The notes under the pieces: generated by a model
Seen by the model: the letters and a program-made list of their open reading frames with translations, nothing else
Databases searched by the model: none
What the model was told of the DNA's origin: nothing
Made by a program: the position numbers and the translations under genes
Part shown: positions 17,252 to 26,544 of the stretch, piece after piece
How positions within the stretch are numbered: the first letter of the stretch is position 1
Layout of the letters: every line of letters starts with the position of its first letter
Assembly (NCBI GenBank): GCA_938030705.1
Contig: CALHIR010000003.1
Coordinates: 1-64,000 of the forward strand
From: Candidatus Poseidoniaceae archaeon
GTDB taxonomy: Archaea; Thermoplasmatota; Poseidoniia; Poseidoniales; Poseidoniaceae
Length of the DNA stretch: 64,000 bases
Direction of reading: 5' to 3'

Positions 17252-17691
17252 CAGGCGCCACCTCCGCGGGCCCAGACATCAAGGGTGACCGTCCACACAT
17301 AGGGACCGATGACGACGAGATGGTGGACGGCGACCGTACCGCTTGACGGCGAGCCCACGGTTCCGTGGGGTGTGGCGACCGAACTGTCCTTTGCCAGCCA
17401 GCAATTGGCTTCCTTCCCCGGGGCGACGGCGGATTGAAGCAATTCGCAAGCCTCTTCGCGGTGGTCATCCTCCAGCAATTCCTCAAGACGGCTATCGCCT
17501 TCGATTTCAGCCTCAAGACCAAGACCGTACCGAATGGCATCATCACCGGCCATCTCCAACGAAGAATCAAGCGCAACGGAAGGGGAGTCTGGGACATGGA
17601 CCCGAATCAGGAACGTGGCCGACATAAAGAACAGCCAGAACAGCGTTAGCATCTCCAAAATATGGATTTGCGCCTCTTCGTCTTGACGCAT
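17251..17691 (-). CDS. Pilin-like single-span protein of the pilus operon
   Basis: A 146-aa protein with N-terminal MRQDEEAQIHILEMLTLFWL followed by one membrane helix and a roughly 110-residue extracellular domain with two cysteines. The charge-then-helix layout suggests a pseudopilin or a FlaF/FlaG-like accessory. ATG at 17691 is chosen because the track start overlaps the upstream gene; it begins four bases after that gene stops. It overlaps the next gene by one base. Sequence family not recognised beyond the general architecture. Confidence 0.7.
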   Translation of the reverse strand: MRQDEEAQIHILEMLTLFWLFFMSATFLIRVHVPDSPSVALDSSLEMAGDDAIRYGLGLEAEIEGDSRLEELLEDDHREEACELLQSAVAPGKEANCWLAKDSSVATPHGTVGSPSSGTVAVHHLVVIGPYVWTVTLDVWARGGGA

Positions 17692-17695
17692 GTCT

Positions 17696-19270
17696 TCAAC
17701 CCCCAAAGTAGAGCGGTGAAGGAACAAAGGTACCGGATGAGGGGTTCAGACCTGGTACTTCGGTGATACCGATCAAATCGGGAGAAAAAGCGACGAGGTT
17801 GAAGATCACCAGTGCAACGAGAATCATCATACCCGAGTGCTTGAAACCGGTGGAGAAACGACCCGTCGCCATCAAGCCGGCCATGGAACCATTGCCCAGT
17901 GCCTGCATCGTCACGCCGTAATAAAAAATGGTTAGGAAAAACAAGGGATCGATGTTTCGGATGGTCATGTTCCCGATGGTTTGCCCGCCGCTGTCCCCAC
18001 CGTCTTCTCCACCAGAGTTTGAACCGGCAATAGCAGGAATAAACACCTTGGCCAAAACGACAATAACGCCAAGGAAAACGAAGTACGAGGTCCAAATGAC
18101 AGCGATGTACGAACCAATCGCTCGTTTTCGTTCCGCTTCCAAGAACTTCAATTCACGCGAGTCGTTGGCGGCCGTGACCAAAATATCCGAGATTTTTCCA
18201 CCCGCTCGGTCGGCTTCGGCGATGAGCGTAATAGCACGACGGACGAGGGGGGTTCCGACGCGCTCAGCAAACTGAAGAATGACATCGGAGAATTTTACGC
18301 CCCAACTGAGTTGGTCTGACATCTTTTTGACTTCGTCATTTAAGGCACCATATTCGGACGTAGCGAGTGTTTGAACGGCCACCGTCATGGAGAGGCCACC
18401 TTTCCAATATTCGGCCAAGTCGCGAAGGAAGTCTGGGAATTTTTCCTCCACTTCGTTCTTGGCGTCCTCGACTTTTTCCCAGTAAAAGGAAGCCGGATAG
18501 ATGAAGAAAAAGAACGTCAAACCGAAGAAGTTCAGGAAGATGGTGGGATGAACCTTGACCGGCCCGACATCCAAGGCTGGCCCAAGCCAGAGGGATTTGT
18601 TGTTCATGTTGGTTGGAATGCCGTCTTGATAGTGCACGGTCATATCAAAGGTGATGGCGTTCAAGAATTGCCCATCTTGTGTGGTCATGAACACAAGTTC
18701 GTACCGAGTATCAGGGGAAATTGTGGTCATGAAGAGTTGCTGTTCCCCGGTGTTGGCCGTTTCGTTTTGGTATTCCAGAAGTTCACCGTCAGACGAACGA
18801 ATGGCCACGGTGTAATCATAGGCGCCTGAAGCGTCGACGGTGTAATTGAGCCACAAGGGTTGTAACACCGCTGTTCCACCCGTGGATGATGCTGCCACAC
18901 CGGGGACGTCGAAATTTTTACCTCGTTTGGTCACCATGATCCATTCTTCGTCTTCCCAGGTGATACGGTCGGGCTGGTCTTGCAGAATGGAACAGGTTTG
19001 GTTTGCCGTAAAGGTCGGTACTTGATTGGTTTGGAAATATTCACCTGTGGGGTTTCCAAGTTCGTCTTGAGCAGTTGCACCGCAGTAAAGGTTGGTGAAC
19101 ATCGGCTCGCCGTTGGAAGTGGGAACGAATCCGGAGTTGGCAATCCAAAAGAGACCGCTCCCTAAACCGAGAATGATCGAAAAGAAGAGAATGACGTACA
19201 ACCGCGTCAGCGTCTTGTCGTCTTTGGGGAGATCCAAATTGACGACGATTTTCTCTTTCTTTCTTGCCAG
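17696..19270 (-). CDS. TadC/FlaJ-type pilus membrane platform protein, probable CTG start
   Basis: Type II secretion F-domain protein of the TadB/TadC/ArlJ group. One membrane helix near residue 25 is followed by a 200-residue extracytoplasmic domain, then FLNFFGLTFFFFIYPASF, a cytoplasmic T2SF helical domain (LRDLAEYWKGGLSMTVAVQT ... LIAEADRAGGKISDILV), and further helices. The extra extracellular domain is unusual. No ATG/GTG/TTG lies between the upstream stop and the conserved sequence: CTG at 19270 gives MARKKEKIVV, mirrors MARKKGGGGG of the operon ATPase and follows GGGGGGAG at SD spacing. Otherwise ATG 19333 would overlap the previous gene by about 50 nt. Confidence 0.8.
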   Translation of the reverse strand: MARKKEKIVVNLDLPKDDKTLTRLYVILFFSIILGLGSGLFWIANSGFVPTSNGEPMFTNLYCGATAQDELGNPTGEYFQTNQVPTFTANQTCSILQDQPDRITWEDEEWIMVTKRGKNFDVPGVAASSTGGTAVLQPLWLNYTVDASGAYDYTVAIRSSDGELLEYQNETANTGEQQLFMTTISPDTRYELVFMTTQDGQFLNAITFDMTVHYQDGIPTNMNNKSLWLGPALDVGPVKVHPTIFLNFFGLTFFFFIYPASFYWEKVEDAKNEVEEKFPDFLRDLAEYWKGGLSMTVAVQTLATSEYGALNDEVKKMSDQLSWGVKFSDVILQFAERVGTPLVRRAITLIAEADRAGGKISDILVTAANDSRELKFLEAERKRAIGSYIAVIWTSYFVFLGVIVVLAKVFIPAIAGSNSGGEDGGDSGGQTIGNMTIRNIDPLFFLTIFYYGVTMQALGNGSMAGLMATGRFSTGFKHSGMMILVALVIFNLVAFSPDLIGITEVPGLNPSSGTFVPSPLYFGG

Positions 19271-19283
19271 CGCTTCTCCCCCC

Positions 19284-20303
19284 CTACATATCTTGCTCCT
19301 TGCTGCTGGTCCAAACAAGGACGGCATAAGCAATGTGAATCATTGGAATGAATCCGAGAACGATGCCGTAAAGCATGCCTTCACTCATCTGAGCGCCGGA
19401 ACCGGAAACCCAGAACATGATGACGAGCATGACAATCAAAAACAGCGGCATAGCGACCGCGACCACAATGTAAGACTCAGCCAAAAGGGCGATGGACTCA
19501 AGAAATTGGCCTAACCGAGTTCGATTTTCACGCATGTAGTGTTCTGCACGGTTCAAGAAGAATAACTTCAATTGTCCACCAGCGGTTAACGTGCCGACCA
19601 TACCTTGGAAAAATTCCGTCAACCAAACCGAAGCCGCCCGGTCAACGCTCATCTTCATCGCCGTGATGAGGTCAAAGCCCAGCAGCGTGATGTCGCGATA
19701 AATCATCGCAGCGTCGTCGGCCACGTCGCCATAGATGTCTTTGTTCATGGCGAGAGAGCGGAAAATCTTGCCCGGCGTGGCGTTGGCGGCGGACATGGCT
19801 GCGGTGTAGGAAGCGGCGTAAGGGAGGTACTTCTCAATCATATCTGCTCGTCGAGTGGCTTCCCGTGCTGCTCCACCCTTGTTGTACTTGTAAGCACCAT
19901 AGGGGATGACGACGCCCCCCACGGCCACGATGACGACCTTCAAAGCGGCCGGGAATACCTGCAAAGCATAATCGGGACAACCGCTGCCCGGTAACGTAGG
20001 GTCAACAAGGGCCGGGTTCCAGTATTCCCACTCAAAGCAAGGGTTGATGGTGGCGGGGTCTTGAATGCCCTCATAGAAAGCGATGACCCCAATATCGGGA
20101 ATAAAGAAAATACCCACGAAGGCCCAAGACATGAGGGTGATGGCGATGGAGGTGACGATGACGGTGGACAGATACACCTCGGGCATCATACCCATGGAGC
20201 CTTTCACGAGGTTCGCTGACAATTCTTTGTCGCTGCGAGCACGCTTTTTGACAACCGACCCAAGGAGCCGATTGCAGATGCGTTGCCATGCCGTCAGGTC
20301 CAT
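19284..20303 (-). CDS. TadB/FlaJ-type pilus membrane platform protein
   Basis: A 339-aa T2SF-domain protein with membrane helices near residues 40-65 and 120-140, a cytoplasmic helical domain (LPYAASYTAAMSAANATPGK, VADDAAMIYRDITLLGFDLI) and C-terminal helices (SYIVVAVAMPLFLIVMLVIM). It forms the inner-membrane platform on which the ATPase works, pairing with the second platform protein downstream. The gene follows the ATPase by 27 nt and precedes the CTG-start gene by 13 nt. A short extracellular loop carries two Cys. Confidence 0.85.
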   Translation of the reverse strand: MDLTAWQRICNRLLGSVVKKRARSDKELSANLVKGSMGMMPEVYLSTVIVTSIAITLMSWAFVGIFFIPDIGVIAFYEGIQDPATINPCFEWEYWNPALVDPTLPGSGCPDYALQVFPAALKVVIVAVGGVVIPYGAYKYNKGGAAREATRRADMIEKYLPYAASYTAAMSAANATPGKIFRSLAMNKDIYGDVADDAAMIYRDITLLGFDLITAMKMSVDRAASVWLTEFFQGMVGTLTAGGQLKLFFLNRAEHYMRENRTRLGQFLESIALLAESYIVVAVAMPLFLIVMLVIMFWVSGSGAQMSEGMLYGIVLGFIPMIHIAYAVLVWTSSKEQDM

Positions 20304-20330
20304 CGTATCACCGTGTTTTGATTCGCCGCC

Positions 20331-21854
20331 TCACTTTAAGCCGTCCACACGAGCTAGGATTTCGTTGGGACGCACGTAATACTCAGTGATGATTTGCGAG
20401 ACTTGGTCGGCTTTTCTGATATCGTTCAAGACCATCCACTCAAGAATACGCTTGCGGGTCCGCAATTCTCGTCGCATCTCTTCCTGGCTGTAGTTGATTT
20501 TGACCATGATCTTCTCCAAGACATAGGATTTCCCACTGAAGATGAAATCATCGTTGGTCACGTCCCACCGGAAGACTTCGTTGGTGATGACTTCCATCGA
20601 GTTGGGGTCGATACCGACGATTTCCACGACTTGCTTGGTGCGACGCACACGACGGCCGTTGATACGGGTTTGAATCTGGATGCAACAGGCTTCCAAGGCA
20701 GGGAGCAGCACACGAGGGATGTCAATCGGCTTGTTTTCCAATCGGTGAACAAGGGAAGGGACGGAGTCGGCGTGGACCGTGGAATAGGCACAGTGTCCCG
20801 TGGCCATGGCTTGGAACAACACATAGGCTTCTGCACCACGGATCTCACCCACGATGATGTATTCAGGCCGTTCACGTAACGCTGCTTTAAGCAACTCGAA
20901 CTCCCCGATCACACCGTCGTCGCTCTCACCCCCGAACCCTTGCCGAGTTAGGCCGGGCACCCAGTTCGGTTGTGGAATGTTGACTTCTCGGGTTGATTCG
21001 ATGGAGACGATCTTCATCTGCCATGGAATAAAAATACACATGGCGTTGAGTGTGGTCGTTTTGCCAGAGGCGGTACCGCCCACAAAGAGCATGGGGACTT
21101 CATTTTGGAAGGCGATCCAGAGATATGCGACCATCAAGGAGGACATGGTTCGGAACGCCACGATATCTGCTGGCGAGAACGGGTCATCCTTGAACCGGCG
21201 AATACAGAACGCCGAACCCCGAGTTGAAATCTCATGGCCAAGTTTCATGACAATACGTGAACCGTCCATCAATGTTGCATCGAGGAGCGGTTCTGCCACG
21301 GAAATGTGCTTGCCACAACGTTGAGCGAGTTTGATCACATAGGATTCCAGTTCGTGATCGGTCTCCCAAACACAGGTCGTTTCCACCGATTCAAACTTCC
21401 GATGATAGGCAAAGATGGGAACATTGGTGCCGTCGAGTGAAATGTCTTCCACGTTCACGTCGTTCATCAAGACGTCCATTTTGCCGTAGCCAATCAGGTC
21501 TCGGCGGAGATAATAGAAGAGTTTGGACTTGGATTTCTTGTTGATTTTCATGCCGTAAGATTTGATGACCTTGTCCATTGCGGTGCGAACATACGCCTCT
21601 GGATTGGAATCTATCTCTTCGATGTTGGCGGTCAGGGAGCGAATGAAAATGTCCATGATTTCATCGCGCTGTTCCTGCTCCTTCTTGGTCAAAGGGGGCT
21701 CAATAATCTGGTAAATAATGTTCAGCGTCTGCTTGTCGCGGACAATTCGAGCAAAGGCGTGCGGAGGCATGACAGGGTATTTGTCAAGTTCATCATACTG
21801 TGCTCGTTGTCGGGCCTTTTGCCTGCCGCCACCACCGCCCTTTTTTCTTGCCAT
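20331..21854 (-). CDS. TadA/ArlI-type pilus assembly ATPase
   Basis: Hexameric secretion ATPase of the GspE/VirB11 class, 507 aa. Walker A is VGGTASGKTTTLN (about residue 258), the Asp/His boxes lie near IRRFKDDPFSPADIV, and Walker B and the signature follow in EYIIVGEIRGAEAYVLFQAM and STVHADS. The N-terminal 130 residues hold the all-helical lead domain. ATG at 21854 (MARKKGGGGG) is preferred over the track start. First gene of a five-gene minus-strand operon that encodes a pilus-like fibre or adhesin; no prepilin peptidase is in the window. Confidence 0.92.
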   Translation of the reverse strand: MARKKGGGGGRQKARQRAQYDELDKYPVMPPHAFARIVRDKQTLNIIYQIIEPPLTKKEQEQRDEIMDIFIRSLTANIEEIDSNPEAYVRTAMDKVIKSYGMKINKKSKSKLFYYLRRDLIGYGKMDVLMNDVNVEDISLDGTNVPIFAYHRKFESVETTCVWETDHELESYVIKLAQRCGKHISVAEPLLDATLMDGSRIVMKLGHEISTRGSAFCIRRFKDDPFSPADIVAFRTMSSLMVAYLWIAFQNEVPMLFVGGTASGKTTTLNAMCIFIPWQMKIVSIESTREVNIPQPNWVPGLTRQGFGGESDDGVIGEFELLKAALRERPEYIIVGEIRGAEAYVLFQAMATGHCAYSTVHADSVPSLVHRLENKPIDIPRVLLPALEACCIQIQTRINGRRVRRTKQVVEIVGIDPNSMEVITNEVFRWDVTNDDFIFSGKSYVLEKIMVKINYSQEEMRRELRTRKRILEWMVLNDIRKADQVSQIITEYYVRPNEILARVDGLK

Positions 21855-21972
21855 GGTCACCAACCCTCGCGATTGCAATTTGCTACAACATCTCCCCGAC
21901 TATAACACTTGGGTGAAAATCGGTACGAAAACGACCCGGTGTGGCGAATCCTTGGCGTTCGAGAAGCGAGAA

Positions 21973-22527
21973 TTAACCGTTCAGAACGTCCTCAAGCCAA
22001 GCGGAGCATCGGGCCTGAAATCCATCGAGTTCTACATCGTTGACCAGCGTATCGGTGGCGTTCTTGATCAACACCTCCAAACCCCATCCTCGCTCGCGGG
22101 CATTTCTGGCCTCAAAGGCGGCTCTATCTCCGTCTTCTGAACGGGCACGCTGAACGATGCGTTGGAACCGCAACTCGCTGTCAGCATGAATGCCGACCGT
22201 GCGATAATCACCGTTCCAACGGGCTGAGAAGACGGCGTCTTCGGCCGTTCCGCGAAGCCCTTCGATGAGGACGAGTTCATGGTCTTGGAGCAGCTCATCC
22301 ACGCGCTCACAAAGGCGGACAGCGAGAACATCCTCGCCGTGTTGAGCCCGGAGTTCAGCGGCCACCTCGCCAAAGACATGAGGTTCCTCCAAAAGACCAC
22401 GGGCTCGAACTTCGGCGCGAATCATATCACCCATGGAAACAACGGGTACACCAGCTTTGCTCAAGACCGCAGCGAATTCGCCCTTTCCAGACCCGGGCAT
22501 GCCGCACACCGCCACCACCTGAGCCAT
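21973..22527 (-). CDS. UPF0200-family nucleotide kinase-like protein
   Basis: A 184-aa P-loop protein: Walker A VCGMPGSGKGEFAAVL at the N-terminus, VVSMGDMIRAEVRARG next, and a helical lid with arginines (RFQRIVQRARSEDGDRAAFEARN). This matches the archaeal UPF0200 family, adenylate-kinase-like proteins sometimes annotated as dephospho-CoA-kinase related. Activity is unproven. It is separated from the pilus operon by about 120 nt, which carry AT-rich promoter-like sequence. Confidence 0.8.
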   Translation of the reverse strand: MAQVVAVCGMPGSGKGEFAAVLSKAGVPVVSMGDMIRAEVRARGLLEEPHVFGEVAAELRAQHGEDVLAVRLCERVDELLQDHELVLIEGLRGTAEDAVFSARWNGDYRTVGIHADSELRFQRIVQRARSEDGDRAAFEARNARERGWGLEVLIKNATDTLVNDVELDGFQARCSAWLEDVLNG

Positions 22528-22582
22528 GGGGTTGGCTCATGACCGTCGCTCAAGAACATACCTGCCCAAACACCGCTGAAGT

Positions 22583-24280
22583 TCAATTTGAGAACTCGGA
22601 CGCGCCCCAGCGTTTGTCCATCAATTTCCACAACAGGCCCGAGGCGAATATCAGGCCGACGGAGATGGCGATCATGCCCATGTAGCCCTGTTGAACCATG
22701 GAGTCGTCATACATTTGAGCGGTAGCCGCAAGACCGTCCTGACTGGCCCGTTCCCACCAATTACCGTACAAACTGACATCGCCTTGGGTGAAGGAGAGGA
22801 GGAAGAGGCCCAGAAGCGGGAGGACGGTGCCGATCCAAAACCACACCATGATGGAAGCATCAAAGATGGCCTTGTTGGGTCGCAGACCCATCAAAAACGC
22901 CGTGAGCGCGACAATGTAAACGGAATTGGCAAACATGACGATGATGCTGGTGGGCAGGGAGGCCCATTCATCCAACCGCCAAGCCATCAGGACGATAAAA
23001 ATCAGCGAAATCCACGAAGTGGCCAAGAAATACACCACCACTTTTGCTCGAATGAGGTCGGGAACTTTCAACGGCAATCCATTCATGAAATCCGGTGAAT
23101 CAAGGATGGTGAGCCACGAGTAGAAATTGAAACCAAAGAACCCCAAAAACGGAGCATAGGAAAGGAGGTTGATGGGAATGGGGGCTTCTGCGAAATCCAC
23201 GAGCCAGGCCATCCCAAGAAGAACCAAGAGAGGGATGGCGTAGGAGACGGTCATTTTCTTGATGGCCCCTGAGCGGAACAGGTCGACGAATTCCTTTGCG
23301 ACGATCAATCGGATGTGGCCTTTTCCAAGGAACCCAAGGCGAGCGTACATGGGCGCGAGTAAATCGCCCCGCTCCACCACACTCACGTCGAAATCATCGA
23401 GGATCAAAAGCGAGGCGAATAAGCCCAAACCAAAGGACAGCGCCAAACCGAGGAGGATAGCCACACCGCTTTGAGACGACTGGGCCGCCAGCCCCCAAAG
23501 CAACACGTCAATGGGAAGATGGCCCAAGCCCACGCCGATGCCCAAGGCGACCACCGCCACCGGGCCCACCACGGTGTATGGGCGACCACGCAACCAGAGT
23601 GAGGAAGCCAAGAAGGACAACGCCAAGCCCTGGCCCAGCGTGGTGGCCATGGCCAGCCAGGTCCAAGGCAAGGAGGTCCAGAGCAGCGGCGTTCGGATGC
23701 CAGCAAACCCATCGAGCAGGATACCCAACGCCATCCCAGCGATGATGGGCGTCAGGATGAGGAGCACATAGAACAGCACTTCTTTGGCAAAGTAGGCAAA
23801 GTGCGCCATAGAATTTGGAAGCGGTTGAAGGGCGGGAGAGGCGAGGAGGAAATTTTTCGTTCCCGTTCGCCGAAGGATGGCATCTCGCCCCATGAAAGCA
23901 AAGGTCCCCATCCCCAAGGAAAACATGAACATGGGCAAGTGCAAGGCGAAACGGAGTTCTTGCCACGTGAACGTCTTTGCATCGATATCAGAAGTTTGTG
24001 CGGCTGAATCGCCAACCAAAAATTGCAAGCCGATGGTGGAAATGGCTGTGACGAGTGTCAGAAGAAGGGGGAACAGCACCATCTGTCGCTTTTTGGCAAA
24101 CTCCAAGCTTTTCCGTGCTTCTTCCACGAACATCACGCGGAAGGTTGCCGAAAAAGCGGCCCAACCTCGCAAGGGTTCGTTGAGCGTGATGCCGTGAGGG
24201 GAGGTTCCCAGGGGGCCGTGTACACTGAAATCTTCGTCGGTCCACGAACGCGTTTCAATGAAGGTGCCGGCCATGGTCAT
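22583..24280 (-). CDS. ABC-2 type exporter permease
   Basis: A 565-aa membrane protein with about 12 hydrophobic helices, including LFPLLLTLVTAISTIGLQFL near residue 75 and a C-terminal helix GMIAISVGLIFASGLLWKLM. Twofold size compared with simple ABC-2 permeases suggests two permease units in one chain. ATG at 24280 overlaps the stop of the ATPase gene (ATGA), so they form one export system. The substrate is unknown; drug or lipid export is typical for the class. Confidence 0.85.
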   Translation of the reverse strand: MTMAGTFIETRSWTDEDFSVHGPLGTSPHGITLNEPLRGWAAFSATFRVMFVEEARKSLEFAKKRQMVLFPLLLTLVTAISTIGLQFLVGDSAAQTSDIDAKTFTWQELRFALHLPMFMFSLGMGTFAFMGRDAILRRTGTKNFLLASPALQPLPNSMAHFAYFAKEVLFYVLLILTPIIAGMALGILLDGFAGIRTPLLWTSLPWTWLAMATTLGQGLALSFLASSLWLRGRPYTVVGPVAVVALGIGVGLGHLPIDVLLWGLAAQSSQSGVAILLGLALSFGLGLFASLLILDDFDVSVVERGDLLAPMYARLGFLGKGHIRLIVAKEFVDLFRSGAIKKMTVSYAIPLLVLLGMAWLVDFAEAPIPINLLSYAPFLGFFGFNFYSWLTILDSPDFMNGLPLKVPDLIRAKVVVYFLATSWISLIFIVLMAWRLDEWASLPTSIIVMFANSVYIVALTAFLMGLRPNKAIFDASIMVWFWIGTVLPLLGLFLLSFTQGDVSLYGNWWERASQDGLAATAQMYDDSMVQQGYMGMIAISVGLIFASGLLWKLMDKRWGASEFSN

Positions 24281-25062
24281 TCCTCCGAATCGTCCACAAC
24301 ACCCTCGTCGCTCAACCGCTCAACATCCTCAATGGACCGACCGACCAGGCGGATGAACACATCCTCAAGCGTTTCGCTTTCGGATTGTTTGAGGCCCTTG
24401 ACCGTCCCGGCGGCCAACACCTTCCCGTCGTTGATGATGGCCATGCGATTGCACATTCGTTCCGCCATTTCCAAGACGTGAGAACAGAGAAAAATCGTGC
24501 CGCCTTCAGCCACGTGGTCCAATAACCACTCCCGGCATTTTCGTTGGTAGATGGGGTCGAGGTTCGCAAAGGGCTCGTCGAGAAACAACAACTTTGGTTT
24601 GTGGATAAAGGCGCTCGCCAGCATGACTTTCTGGCGTTGACCTTTTGACAAATCTTTGCACATGGTGTCCCTTTTTTCTTGAAGACCAAACCACTCGAGC
24701 CAGTGTTCAACTTTGTTTTTCATGTCCTCGACACCTCGTAAGCGAGCCACGAATTCCAAGAACTCGGCAGGGGTAAGGAAGGAGGGGGGTGATTCGGATT
24801 CAGGGACGATGCCGATGTTGGCTTTCACTTTCTGCGGGTCGTTCACGGCGTCAACGCCAAGCACCTCGATGCGGCCTTTACTGGGCCGCAGTTGGCCGGT
24901 CAGGAGTTTGATGAAGGTCGATTTTCCTGCCCCGTTGGGCCCGAATACACCGAAAAACTCCCCTGCGTGAACTTGGACGTTCAACGGATGAAGTGCGATG
25001 AAATCGCCGTATTTTTTGGCCATATCCACGGCACTGACCATCGGTTTTTTTCCCTCAGTCAT
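24277..25062 (-). CDS. ABC transporter ATP-binding protein
   Basis: Standard ABC ATPase of 261 aa (ATG 25062, MTEGKKPMV): Walker A FGPNGAGKSTFIKLL near residue 43, Q-loop region, signature LSKGQRQKVMLASAF near residue 143, and Walker B KLLFLDEPFANLDP. The C-terminal extension is acidic. The DrrA/CcmA-type arrangement fits export with the adjoining ABC-2 permease. It is divergent from the enoyl-CoA hydratase at 25157, with both promoters in a 94-nt gap. Confidence 0.92.
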   Translation of the reverse strand: MTEGKKPMVSAVDMAKKYGDFIALHPLNVQVHAGEFFGVFGPNGAGKSTFIKLLTGQLRPSKGRIEVLGVDAVNDPQKVKANIGIVPESESPPSFLTPAEFLEFVARLRGVEDMKNKVEHWLEWFGLQEKRDTMCKDLSKGQRQKVMLASAFIHKPKLLFLDEPFANLDPIYQRKCREWLLDHVAEGGTIFLCSHVLEMAERMCNRMAIINDGKVLAAGTVKGLKQSESETLEDVFIRLVGRSIEDVERLSDEGVVDDSEE

Positions 25063-25156
25063 GGGTCTGTGAAGGCACCCGTGAATATCATACCTTGCTT
25101 GATGTTCATTGGAGACCGGCGATGACATCAAGAAGAAGCGGCGGTTCAGTCAAAAC

Positions 25157-25999
25157 ATGAACACGCCGGAAAGCGATGTGATCAAGGTTGAACTCCACCC
25201 CCTTAGCGACGAGGAAGACCTCGGATTTTTTGCCTGCATGACCATTGACCGTCCCGATAAATTGAACGCCCTCAACGCCGAGGTGATGGCTTCGCTCAAA
25301 GCGGTCTGTGCTTGGATGGAAGCGAGTGATGAGGTCCGGGTGTTGGTGGTCACCGGTGCACCACCCAACCCGCCACCAGAAGGCAAGCGGGCCAAACCCC
25401 ACGCCTTCGTCGCTGGCGCCGATATTACGGAATTTGTCGGTGCGGGCAGTCAAGTCATTCGCGAACGCTTCACTGACAACGCCGTCGAGGCCTTATGGAA
25501 CCTCAGCAAACCCACCATTGCGATGGTGGACGGTTTTGCGCTGGGCGGTGGCTGCGAAGTGGCGTGTTCGTGTGATATCAGAATCGCCAGCGAACGTTCC
25601 ACCTTCGGGACGCCGGAGATCAATCTCGGCTTGATTCCGGGCTACGGTGCGACACAACGACTGGAGCGTTTGGTTGGCTACGGCAAGGCCCACGAGATGA
25701 TCATGACCGGCGATATGGTTCCCGCAGATGAGGCGCATCGCATCGGTTTGGTCAACCACGTTGTCGCACCTGATGAGCTACAAGAAACCACCTTCGCTAT
25801 GGCCAGACGGATAGGAAGCAAGTCCTCCCACGCCCTTCGTGTCGGAAAGCAGACAGTACGCTCGGCGCTTGACGAAGGGTTGACCGAAGGTGTGGAAACC
25901 GAGGCCATCGCCTTCGCTGGATTATTTGACAGCGAAGACAAGGAAATCGGCGTTCATGCTTTCATCAACCGCGAACAACCGGCTTGGAAGCATCGCTGA
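25157..25999 (+). CDS. Enoyl-CoA hydratase (crotonase)
   Basis: Canonical crotonase: first oxyanion motif FVAGADITEFV, second GFALGGGCEVACSCDIRIA with the first catalytic Glu, and FGTPEINLGLIPGYGATQRL with the second, spaced as in mitochondrial hydratase. It hydrates trans-2-enoyl-CoA in fatty-acid beta-oxidation. An insertion (PPNPPPEGKRAKPH) lengthens the first active-site loop. ATG at 25157 (MNTPESDV) gives 280 aa; the track start is a TTG with implausible residues. Third crotonase of the window. Confidence 0.92.
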   Translation: MNTPESDVIKVELHPLSDEEDLGFFACMTIDRPDKLNALNAEVMASLKAVCAWMEASDEVRVLVVTGAPPNPPPEGKRAKPHAFVAGADITEFVGAGSQVIRERFTDNAVEALWNLSKPTIAMVDGFALGGGCEVACSCDIRIASERSTFGTPEINLGLIPGYGATQRLERLVGYGKAHEMIMTGDMVPADEAHRIGLVNHVVAPDELQETTFAMARRIGSKSSHALRVGKQTVRSALDEGLTEGVETEAIAFAGLFDSEDKEIGVHAFINREQPAWKHR

Positions 26000-26119
26000 T
26001 ACCACCGGCCAATAGCGGCCTTGTTTAATTTTGAGCCTATCGGCCAAAGGTGAGGGGGCGCCATTGCCCCCCTCTTGTCCGAGAGTGTGCTCGGCCACGG
26101 TCTTCTTGTTCAACGCAAA

Positions 26120-26530
26120 TCAAACTTCGATGAACGAAACACCTTCATCCTTGAGGAACTCTCTGAAATGCCGCATATGGCGGGCATGTTGCCTTCGGAA
26201 CCTCAACGAAATCATGTATGTGTTCATCCCCGAATCCTCGTTGTACGCACGCTTCTCCAGTTTGAGAAGGTCGAGCAAACGCATGTTGGTCAGTTCAATG
26301 TCAATGCCTTCACAGACACACGGCCGAAACCGAGGTTGTGGCTTTTTTGGAATAAAGCCCGTTGACTTGTGACCGGGAACCAACGCATTTTTTGTTTGCT
26401 GAAGATCTTCGTTTGACTTCTCAACCCGTGGTTTTTTGCCATTGAATTTCTCGACTTTTCCAGTTTTTGGATTGCGTCGCATTTGCTGATTCGGTCTAAA
26501 TTTACGTCTCCTTTTGTTTTTCTTACCCAT
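26120..26530 (-). CDS. Small basic protein of unknown function (136 aa)
   Basis: The N-terminal third is strongly basic (MGKKNKRRRKFRPNQQMRRN), as in ribosome- or nucleic-acid-binding proteins. A single CVCEG motif sits at about residue 71 and the C-terminus is helical with an Arg/His-rich run (RFRRQHARHMRHFREF). SD-like AGGTGA precedes the ATG. It is preceded by a 200-nt stretch with two TATA-like elements and a small amber-interrupted ORF. Not a family I recognise; a ribosome-associated role is a guess from charge. Confidence 0.65.
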   Translation of the reverse strand: MGKKNKRRRKFRPNQQMRRNPKTGKVEKFNGKKPRVEKSNEDLQQTKNALVPGHKSTGFIPKKPQPRFRPCVCEGIDIELTNMRLLDLLKLEKRAYNEDSGMNTYMISLRFRRQHARHMRHFREFLKDEGVSFIEV

Positions 26531-26544
26531 AATTCTTCACCTGC

